This document shows positions 44,008-51,591 of a stretch of 64,000 bases of DNA, piece after piece. The translations under genes and the position numbers were made by a program. Each line of letters opens with the position of its first letter. Position 1 is the first letter of the stretch. Where the stretch lies: positions 2,108,001 through 2,172,000 of the forward strand of contig NZ_CP116383.1 in NCBI RefSeq assembly GCF_028201475.1, in the 5' to 3' direction. Below the pieces are notes generated by a model. The model saw only the letters and a program-made list of their open reading frames with translations, was not told the DNA's origin and searched no databases. The DNA comes from Vibrio sp. SCSIO 43137. Lineage in GTDB: Bacteria > Pseudomonadota > Gammaproteobacteria > Enterobacterales > Vibrionaceae.

Positions 44008-45411
44008 TCAGTAGTAGAATCCGTTATCACCCAACAGGCGCGGTTTGTTGTTATCAGTAAAGGTTTTCTTTTTCGATGATGATGAAGCTTGCTCCGCAGG
44101 CAGTGCCAGCAAGCGCTCCAGATCACTTTGAGGAATAATGTTATCTGTCGGCAGCGGCAGGCTGTTATTGCGCAGCGGCTTAACCAGATAAGCAGTAGCA
44201 ATAATCACCAGTTCGGTTTCCCTGCGCTGATATTCTGTTGAGCGGAAAAGGCTACCTAGAATAGGAATATCTCCGGCACCGGGCAGTTTTTGCAACTGCT
44301 CTATTTCACTACTTTGCAATAGTCCGCCCAGAGCAAAACTCTGACCACTTGCCAGCTCAATGGTTGTTGATGCCCTCCGGGTTGTGAAAGAAGGAAATAC
44401 ATTGCCATTGACACTGACCTGATTTTCTACCGATACACTGCTGACTTCTGGTGCAACCTCAAGGCTGATTCTGTCCGGTCCAAGCACAGTCGGTTTAAAC
44501 CTAAGGTTCACACCGTAGTCACGATAATCTACCGACGCGGTATTGCCCTGAATCAGAGGAATAGGAATAGTGCCGCCAACCAAAAAGTTGGCTTCTTCGC
44601 CGGCCATGGAAGTCAAATTAGGTTCCGCCAGAATAGACATAGCACCGTCACTGGCCAGAGCATCAACCAGGGCGTTCAAATTGGGAGTTACCCAGCTTTC
44701 GCCAAACTTAATATTGGAAAAAGTAAAACTCCCCGCTGCATTGATGCCGTTTTGTAACGATCCCCACTTAATGCCCAGTTTATTTGAGACATTACGTGAT
44801 ACCTCTGCAATCCGGACTCTAAGGTTTACCTGAGTAGGCATGGTGACAACCATTTGGTTTATCAGCTTCTTTTCATTACGGCTATTGCTGTTTTGACTAG
44901 CAGAGTTTGTTGACCCGGAGTTGCTACTGTCAGAATCAGAAGAGTTATCGTCGCTTTTTGTTACAGCTAGTTTTGGGGAAAGGTATCCCCGGGCTAAATT
45001 TTCAATACTGTATGCCATAACTGGCGTCGGAACGGTCCCTTTCAGCCAGAGCTTTCCACCTAAAGATTCAGAGTGTACCGAAGCTTCCGGAAACTGAACC
45101 TTAATCACGGAGTCAAGCTCTTTAGTATCATGAACAACCCGGATTTTGCTATTATAGATTACTTTCTCTTTATCATTAAGAATGGTGATGCTTGCTGTAC
45201 CTGAATCCTTACCGAATACCATTATCTTGGTATTCGTCATTGGCTGGTAATCTGCTATATGGGTATTCGAAATAAAAATAGACTTTGCCTTTTCCGGCAG
45301 TGTCACCATTTTTGCTTCGTTAATATTGACCTCAAATGTTGATGCTAAAGAGACAAAAGAGATCAGAAAACCGGGAAGAAACAGGCTCCACCAGTAATAT
45401 TTTCTTTTCAT
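44008..45411 (-). CDS. rcpA: RcpA/CpaC outer-membrane secretin
   Basis: 467 aa. Signal peptide, then a BON/N-domain region (FEVNINEAKMVTLPEKAKSIFISNTHIADY) and a secretin core from about 210 (ILAEPNLTSMAGEEANFLVGGTIPIPL, then VTTRRAS-like FTTRRASTTIELASGQSFALGGLL and PILGSLFRS). Between them, near residues 152-182, is a Ser/Asn/Asp-rich linker not usual in this family. It forms the outer-membrane channel for the Flp pilus. Confidence 0.93.
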   Translation of the reverse strand: MKRKYYWWSLFLPGFLISFVSLASTFEVNINEAKMVTLPEKAKSIFISNTHIADYQPMTNTKIMVFGKDSGTASITILNDKEKVIYNSKIRVVHDTKELDSVIKVQFPEASVHSESLGGKLWLKGTVPTPVMAYSIENLARGYLSPKLAVTKSDDNSSDSDSSNSGSTNSASQNSNSRNEKKLINQMVVTMPTQVNLRVRIAEVSRNVSNKLGIKWGSLQNGINAAGSFTFSNIKFGESWVTPNLNALVDALASDGAMSILAEPNLTSMAGEEANFLVGGTIPIPLIQGNTASVDYRDYGVNLRFKPTVLGPDRISLEVAPEVSSVSVENQVSVNGNVFPSFTTRRASTTIELASGQSFALGGLLQSSEIEQLQKLPGAGDIPILGSLFRSTEYQRRETELVIIATAYLVKPLRNNSLPLPTDNIIPQSDLERLLALPAEQASSSSKKKTFTDNNKPRLLGDNGFYY

Positions 45412-45429
45412 TATTTTTCCCTACTGCTG

Positions 45430-46287
45430 CTACTTCTTACTTGCACTGTTGGCTCTGAGTTGTACCAGACCCACATCCGGTGCTATCAGTTTGCTGTCAG
45501 GATTCACCAGTTTTGATGTAACTGTATAGGCTTGTTCCGGAGTCTGGGGAGCGCCGGACTCTGCTACACTTCTCAGAGAAAGTGTCAACTTGCCTAATTG
45601 ATTAGCCAGTACAATTTGCGTTGCTTGCTCAGGCGTTACTTCTAGTGAAACTGAACTGTTTTCCGGAACTTGTGTGTTCAATGAACGGCGCTGATCCTGA
45701 AAATCTTCAGTGTTATCAAGTTGGTTAAATGCCAGTACCCTGACCTGAGTAGCAATAGTGCTTACATAAAGGCCTTCAACCAGATTGTCGTACTTTTTCA
45801 ACTCACTGATTTTTGAGCCTAAAAGCAGGATATCTACTTTGTCACCCGGCAGGATAAAACCAGAGTTAGCCGTCACTTGATCAACAGGTACTGAGATAGC
45901 CCTAAAACCTTGTCTGACTTTCGTTGCCAGAGAGAATGAGCCTTCAGGCCGGGTAATATCAGCCATAGACAGAACTTGTCCCTTCTTTATTGCCACATGA
46001 GCAATACCTGCCTTGAGCTGGTCAGATCCGATGCTCTCGCGGGTGATATAGTCGATATACTTGTCCAACTCTGGCCTTTCTACCGATTGCCAACGGAACA
46101 TAGTTGGCGAATACACTTCTCCGGGCACGATACTCTGATCTGCAACCAGTACAGTTACTGCCTCGATAACCGGCTCACTTTTCTGAACCAAATGGGACTG
46201 TTGTTCATTTCCGCCGTTCAGTATAAGAAGGACAACTCCCACTACTGACACAATCAGAGATAACAACATTAAGCGTTTAGCAGTCAT
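45430..46287 (-). CDS. cpaB: CpaB/RcpC Flp pilus assembly protein
   Basis: 285 aa. One N-terminal hydrophobic anchor (RLMLLSLIVSVVGVVLLIL), then a SAF domain (VTVLVADQSIVPGEVYSPTMFRWQSVE, IKKGQVLSMADI) and the RcpC/CpaB core FRAISVPVDQVTANSGFILPGDKVDILL. Periplasmic, works with the secretin. 16 nt after the flp stop. Confidence 0.92.
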   Translation of the reverse strand: MTAKRLMLLSLIVSVVGVVLLILNGGNEQQSHLVQKSEPVIEAVTVLVADQSIVPGEVYSPTMFRWQSVERPELDKYIDYITRESIGSDQLKAGIAHVAIKKGQVLSMADITRPEGSFSLATKVRQGFRAISVPVDQVTANSGFILPGDKVDILLLGSKISELKKYDNLVEGLYVSTIATQVRVLAFNQLDNTEDFQDQRRSLNTQVPENSSVSLEVTPEQATQIVLANQLGKLTLSLRSVAESGAPQTPEQAYTVTSKLVNPDSKLIAPDVGLVQLRANSASKK

Positions 46288-46303
46288 TCTATTTCCCTAA
46301 TCT

Positions 46304-46489
46304 TTAATTTCCTGAATCCTGCTGACTTTTGCTCAGTGACTCTACGACTGAGTTATAAGTGTCGTTAAGTGCTTTAGTTAACTTACCCTCATTGCCTCCG
46401 ACCATGGTTAAAAGAACCACTGACATAGCTGCGGCTAAAATGGCGTACTCAATTGCTGCAGCTCCACGCTGCTTTTTACGAAAAAACAT
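46304..46489 (-). CDS. flp: Flp type IVb major pilin
   Basis: 61-aa prepilin. The leader MFFRKKQRG is followed by AAAIEYAILAAAMSVVLLTMVGG, the Flp motif with Glu-Tyr at positions 5-6 after the predicted cleavage glycine. The mature pilin is about 52 aa. Strong ribosome site CAGGAGTCAATTA. It begins the tad block and needs a TadV-type peptidase from elsewhere. Confidence 0.94.
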   Translation of the reverse strand: MFFRKKQRGAAAIEYAILAAAMSVVLLTMVGGNEGKLTKALNDTYNSVVESLSKSQQDSGN

Positions 46490-46514
46490 TAATTGACTCC
46501 TGAAATGAAAGGTT

Positions 46515-46535
46515 TCAGCCCCTCAGCGGGGCTGA
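46515..46535. other. Hairpin between the 1632-aa lipoprotein gene and flp
   Basis: An 8-bp perfect stem TCAGCCCC/GGGGCTGA with a 5-nt loop. In the minus-strand direction of the genes it is not followed by T, so it is more likely an RNA processing or stabilising hairpin before flp than a full terminator. On the plus strand it is followed by TTGTTTTTATTTT. Confidence 0.55.
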
Positions 46536-46541
46536 TTGTTT

Positions 46542-49500
46542 TTATTTTGAAATTAATCGGTATAAATAGGCGCTAGAAGAAAAGTGATACTCGTCATCTG
46601 CCTCACCTTCTTTGAAATCAACAAAGTAGATTCGGTTGCTATCAGATTCATCAGTTACGTATTTCTCTTCATTGTTGTAGCTTGTTTTACTGACATCATT
46701 GTGAGTAAACACCGTTGTGTTAATCGGAATCAGGCTAAGCATCTGCGCCTGAGTCGGCAGAGCCCAGTTAGATTTTCCGCAACTACTGTTGGTATTCATC
46801 GTGCCAATAAGGGTATTGACCTCGGCCAGCTTCTTATAACGTTCTGATTCTGTGGCATTTTGGAACAGTTGCCATATCTCTCCGTTATCAGCATTCTTAG
46901 CGCATACTGCGCTTGACCTGTCAGACACAGTATTGCCATCAGTATCCAGGTATACCCAGCTTGTCGGGGTTTCTCTTACCAGTCTGGCCAGAATTGCCCT
47001 GGTATCGCTACTGGATGGATTGCTGCTGTAGTAATCTCTTGATGTGTTACCTGAATAAGTCGTTGCGTACTTAATGACATACTGGCGATCACTATAAGAC
47101 TTATGTGACACACTCGACCAATAGTAGAAATGCACCCCACCAGAGCTGGTACTCTTGTCGTAGTCAGGGTTCAGAGCTCTATGGTTAGGGAAAACATTGA
47201 CGTCCAGCGTTGGTGAGGATACTCCTGACACTGTAGCTGTAGGTAAGGTAGTTAAATGAGCGGTATGCGGAACAATCCAGTCATTGTAGCCACAGTAATT
47301 TTTGCTGTTTGCATTTTCCAGATAACCACCTGCACCAAGAAGGCTTGGGTTACCCGAACCGGCGGCATCGTAAGCTAGATCATCTTTCCCTTTAGGCAAA
47401 CCGTCCCTAAGCAGAGTCCAGACACGTTTTTTACTTCCCTGGTCAGTATCCAGAACACAGCGCCAACCCTGAGCGAAACTAGCCGCTTTTGGCATATAAC
47501 GGCCAAGAATATCCAGTTTAGCAAAGCGTCCATCTATTAATGAATCCGCTTCAGAGACAACATAACCAGCCGTATTTGCCCGGTTTAAACCATCCACAGC
47601 AGTATTATGCAGTGAATCGACATCGTTCAGATTAACAACTGTTGTCATCTCTGTAGTTAAGGAAGTCAGCAGTCCGGACAGTACTGAAAAACGATCCACC
47701 AAGGCACTATTGCTGTCTGCCAGCTTATTTTTCAGCCCTTCAACTGTTGCATGATCTGCTTCGATAATGGCAAGCGCCTGATAAAACGCCATTGTTGCCT
47801 GATGTATCGCCTGCCCTGCCGATGCAGAAGAGAGTGTCGAATCTGCAGATGTCATCTCATCAGAGTTCTGTTGCATCAGCGCAAGTTTATTGGCAAAAGA
47901 ACTTGCCTCAATACCAGCCTGCAGAGCGACACCGTTTTCTGCTACCAGAGCTGCCTGAGCCTGATACTCAGCTACCTTAGTGATAAAGCTGTTTGCATCA
48001 GAATCACTGCGGTTAGCTGCCATCTTTGCTTCAAAAAGGAAATTTGTCAGCTTATTGTCTACAGCAGCTTTTTCTGTATCCCATAACGCCTTAGTAGCCG
48101 ATAATGAAATACGCTTACTTTCAGCTTCTGTAGCCAGTACCGAATAAGCTTTACTCTTATTCTTATCTTCACTGACCCAAGTGGTTAAAAAGCTCTCTAA
48201 ACCACTAATTTCAGTATCTTGAGAACTAACATGACTCTTAATTGCATTTAGTTCAGAAGTTACCTTGCTCAGAAGAGATGCACTATCTGCTAGTTTCCAT
48301 TTAGGAAACGCATAGACTCGATAGTAGTCAGGAACAGGAATTACAACGCCATTTTGATAGGTAACCAGATTTCCATTATCATCAGCCCATAACCTCTGAC
48401 TGTCATTAATCAGATCAGAACTAATATGTGAAGGCAAGGTGTCGGCTCCCCGGGCTGATAAGGCCACCACTTCAGTAGCGGTTACTAACGACCAGCCTTC
48501 TATCCCACAAGCTGACAGTTTGGCTATATCCGGGAAAATATCATCTCGTTTATTTTCGTAATAACCGATGTCGTTTGCCCAGTACAAGGGTTCGCCTTTA
48601 CCTTCATCGTCGTACTCGGCAATACAGTTCATGTTATATGTACTCCAGCCGTTACCGCTAAAAGTACTGGTACTAAAATCCGCAGCCCTATCGTATGTAT
48701 TCATAGGCACATACTTAATCGCTTCAAATTGACCGGAAATACCCGTAGCCCATAGAACATCGCCGGTACGGTTAGTTTTTCCGTCAATAGCATTCTCTTT
48801 CAGCCTTACACCAACGTTAGCCTTATCGTATGCCTGCGGACCTACAAACTGAGGATTAGTCTTTGCCGTAGTCCATGTAGCTCCTTTATCTACAGTGAAC
48901 TCGTAGTGAGAAGCTTGATCAAACTCCACACTTTCGCTGGCAATAGTCGCCGTTACATTGGCCCAGCCAAAACCATTGTTTTTAATTTTGGCTGCGTTAG
49001 TTAATGTTCCGGAAGCTGGCGCCGGCAAGGCAGGAACTTTTGTAAACGCATCAGCAGTTAAGGCTGCTGCACCAGCTGGCATACCATTACTATTATTGGC
49101 TTTTACTCTTAACTTGATTTCACCGGCAGACTTTGCAATATCACCAACATTAATTGGCTTAGCTGTTACCGGGCTCCAGTTAGAACCAGAATCGAGAGAC
49201 CACTCGTAAAATGCAAAGCCATCAAAACCGCTTACGAAGCTCCAATCCAGAGTGTCAGCCGAATCATCAACAACCAAACCAGAAGGTGCGACAGGCGCAT
49301 CCGGTTGTTTAGTCAGCGCAACCTGATTAGAAAGGATCTGTCCGGCTAATCGGCCCGTTACCGGATCAGATTTAACGCGAACCTCAAGGTCACCAATAGC
49401 GTAATCACGATCCTCAACGATTACTGGTTTAGCTGAAACAGTTTGCCAGCTACCGGACTCTATACGTAACTCATAATCAGACGGGTTAGTAAATCCACTC

Positions 49501-51440
49501 ACCCAGTCCCAGTTAAACGTATTTTGTGCATCATTCACTTGTCCGTTAGAAGGAGAAGCAGGTTGCGGCGGCGTCTCGGAAAAAGCTTTATCAGAACAAA
49601 GAGAGCTACCCGTTTCATTTTCGGCAGCAGCTTTTACTCGGACACAGATAGCGCCAATTGCAAAGTTACTGTCTGGAATTGGCTGAGGATTAGCTGAACT
49701 ATCCTGGAAGCTAATGCCACCGTTAGTTGAATACTGGTAATCACTGGCATTGCTATAGCCAGTGACTATGGTCCAGCCAAACAGGTTTCCGGCATCGTTT
49801 ACAGACGGGTTAGTAGGTGCGACAGGTTTATTTTTAGCTTTAGTAAACTGCCCGGAAACAGTAAGAACAGCACCAGCCTGCCTTCCTGTATTTGCGTCAG
49901 CTTTAACTCTTATTTTGATTGTGTTAGCGGCAATATTGACATCACCAATTTGATAAGGGTGCGCGGTAACGTCCTGCCATGTTGAACCAAGGTTAATTTC
50001 ATAGTCTTGCGGATTATCAAATCCCGAAACATAGTTCCAAAGCAAAATATCAGAGTCATCATCAATACGGTTCAGTGTTGGGGCAACAGGAGTAGCAGGG
50101 GTCACTGTCATTGGTACAGTAGACTTAACTGTCAGGCCTGCCGGCTGAGCACTCTCAGCATTTGCTTTAACCCTTAGTTTCAATTGGCCTGCGGCAATGG
50201 CGATATCGGCTACTGGCTGAGGTTTTTCCGAAACATTTAGCCAGTGAGTGCCACCATCAACTGTGTATTCATAAGCTGAATTTTGGGTGAATCCCGGAGT
50301 GTACTGCCAGTCAAAACTGTTAGCTGCATCATTAACCGTTAAAGAGGCAGGAGCAGCGGGAACCTCGGTTTCGGTGTAAGCCTGAGCAGATTTCAGGGCT
50401 TTACCACTGGCAATATCGTTCTCAGGCTGAGCTTTTACGCGAACCTGAACACTCCCTTTAGCATAGGCGTTTTCACCTACATTAATCGGTTTCTCAGTAA
50501 CAACCTGCCAATTCTGTCCGTTATCAGTGGAGTACTCATAATCACTTGCGTTGTTATGAGGAAGAACAAAGCTCCAGTCAAACGTATCCGCAGTATCATT
50601 AACTACTCCGTTCTTGGGAGCACGGGGAACATTCTGAATTTTGCCACCTTTAATTTCATCAGGATTGATTTTTACATCATCACGATAATCACTGGCAAGT
50701 TGGTCTAACACTTCATCTGTGTTAGATGCACCGTCTGAAATCTGGTCGGTCCGTTGCTTCATACCAGCCACATCCAGAGAGGCAAGACGTTGAATTGACC
50801 CTTTACGTGCGTCACTTTGGCTTACACCACTGTCAACAGATTCCTGCTGAGCTTCCTGCATAACACGGGTAATTCCGCGTGCCAACATATGCACTTCGCG
50901 GCTCTGCTGCGATGAGCCTGCAACATAGTCAGACGTGATCACAGTGCTGGTAACATTTAGGTCATCTGCCAGATTGATTGCCGCCTGATCAAAGCTAACA
51001 CCTGATGTTTCTGCGAGACTGGAAATCATAGAAGTCATAGGACTAACCACTTGTGGGCTAGTAGAAGGGGTTTCCAGTGTAAAAGCTTTGCTTACGGTCT
51101 GATCAGGAGAGTCCATATCGATGGTGACTCCGGGAACGGCTTCCACAAGAATAGTCAGCCCGTCAGCCCCATCGCCTATTTCGAGTTCATAACGACCTCT
51201 ATTATCCGTCTGTGTGATAACACCATCAGCAGCATCACAAAATGCATTGTCATTTCTGTCAATACAAACATTGGCTTTATAGAGGTAACCATCCAGAACA
51301 ACACCAGATAGAGTCGAGCTACTCGGGTTTATTGAAGGGGGACTAAGCTTAGGGTCAGGGTCATTTCCACCACCACATCCAGCTAAGGTGAGCAAGAGCA
51401 CTGTTGCACCCGCTTCCTTTTTGTAATGCCGTATTTCCAT
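46542..51440 (-). CDS. Giant surface lipoprotein with seven repeats and DUF1566-like C-terminus
   Basis: 1632 aa. Lipobox LAGC (Cys22). An N-terminal domain with CIDRNDNAFCDAADG and SPMTSMISSL resembles the divergent 675-aa lipoprotein. From about 272 to 900 come seven degenerate repeats of 85-95 residues; each has a VNDA..TFDW..VSGF..PSDYE..D.G..W..V..KP..VGD...G...VRVKA pattern. A helical stretch lies near 1051-1300. Two or three DUF1566-like domains follow (WLP/CGYNDWIVPHTAHL near 1383, then CGKSNWALPTQAQML near the end; a weaker one near 930-1045). Directly upstream of flp on the same strand. Possible adhesin or pilus-linked surface protein; unproven. Confidence 0.8.
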   Translation of the reverse strand: MEIRHYKKEAGATVLLLTLAGCGGGNDPDPKLSPPSINPSSSTLSGVVLDGYLYKANVCIDRNDNAFCDAADGVITQTDNRGRYELEIGDGADGLTILVEAVPGVTIDMDSPDQTVSKAFTLETPSTSPQVVSPMTSMISSLAETSGVSFDQAAINLADDLNVTSTVITSDYVAGSSQQSREVHMLARGITRVMQEAQQESVDSGVSQSDARKGSIQRLASLDVAGMKQRTDQISDGASNTDEVLDQLASDYRDDVKINPDEIKGGKIQNVPRAPKNGVVNDTADTFDWSFVLPHNNASDYEYSTDNGQNWQVVTEKPINVGENAYAKGSVQVRVKAQPENDIASGKALKSAQAYTETEVPAAPASLTVNDAANSFDWQYTPGFTQNSAYEYTVDGGTHWLNVSEKPQPVADIAIAAGQLKLRVKANAESAQPAGLTVKSTVPMTVTPATPVAPTLNRIDDDSDILLWNYVSGFDNPQDYEINLGSTWQDVTAHPYQIGDVNIAANTIKIRVKADANTGRQAGAVLTVSGQFTKAKNKPVAPTNPSVNDAGNLFGWTIVTGYSNASDYQYSTNGGISFQDSSANPQPIPDSNFAIGAICVRVKAAAENETGSSLCSDKAFSETPPQPASPSNGQVNDAQNTFNWDWVSGFTNPSDYELRIESGSWQTVSAKPVIVEDRDYAIGDLEVRVKSDPVTGRLAGQILSNQVALTKQPDAPVAPSGLVVDDSADTLDWSFVSGFDGFAFYEWSLDSGSNWSPVTAKPINVGDIAKSAGEIKLRVKANNSNGMPAGAAALTADAFTKVPALPAPASGTLTNAAKIKNNGFGWANVTATIASESVEFDQASHYEFTVDKGATWTTAKTNPQFVGPQAYDKANVGVRLKENAIDGKTNRTGDVLWATGISGQFEAIKYVPMNTYDRAADFSTSTFSGNGWSTYNMNCIAEYDDEGKGEPLYWANDIGYYENKRDDIFPDIAKLSACGIEGWSLVTATEVVALSARGADTLPSHISSDLINDSQRLWADDNGNLVTYQNGVVIPVPDYYRVYAFPKWKLADSASLLSKVTSELNAIKSHVSSQDTEISGLESFLTTWVSEDKNKSKAYSVLATEAESKRISLSATKALWDTEKAAVDNKLTNFLFEAKMAANRSDSDANSFITKVAEYQAQAALVAENGVALQAGIEASSFANKLALMQQNSDEMTSADSTLSSASAGQAIHQATMAFYQALAIIEADHATVEGLKNKLADSNSALVDRFSVLSGLLTSLTTEMTTVVNLNDVDSLHNTAVDGLNRANTAGYVVSEADSLIDGRFAKLDILGRYMPKAASFAQGWRCVLDTDQGSKKRVWTLLRDGLPKGKDDLAYDAAGSGNPSLLGAGGYLENANSKNYCGYNDWIVPHTAHLTTLPTATVSGVSSPTLDVNVFPNHRALNPDYDKSTSSGGVHFYYWSSVSHKSYSDRQYVIKYATTYSGNTSRDYYSSNPSSSDTRAILARLVRETPTSWVYLDTDGNTVSDRSSAVCAKNADNGEIWQLFQNATESERYKKLAEVNTLIGTMNTNSSCGKSNWALPTQAQMLSLIPINTTVFTHNDVSKTSYNNEEKYVTDESDSNRIYFVDFKEGEADDEYHFSSSAYLYRLISK

Positions 51441-51497
51441 GTTTCTATGTGCCTCCTATGAGCACTCCTGTTCGGTCAAGGTCGCAAATACTAATCT

Positions 51498-51524
51498 AAA
51501 TGATATTTATTATCAATATCATTT
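51498..51524. promoter_or_regulatory. Fur-like inverted repeat between divergent lipoprotein genes
   Basis: A perfect 10-7-10 inverted repeat (AAATGATATT, 7 nt, AATATCATTT). Bases 51499-51517 match 15 of 17 fixed positions of AATGANAATNATTNTCATT. It lies 58 bp upstream of the 1632-aa gene and 68 bp upstream of the 675-aa gene, fitting a shared repressor site. Confidence 0.6.
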
Positions 51525-51591
51525 GACTACTTTATCGGCGAGTGATTAAATATTTATTACTTACCTAACAAACTGTTAAAACTGAAAAATT

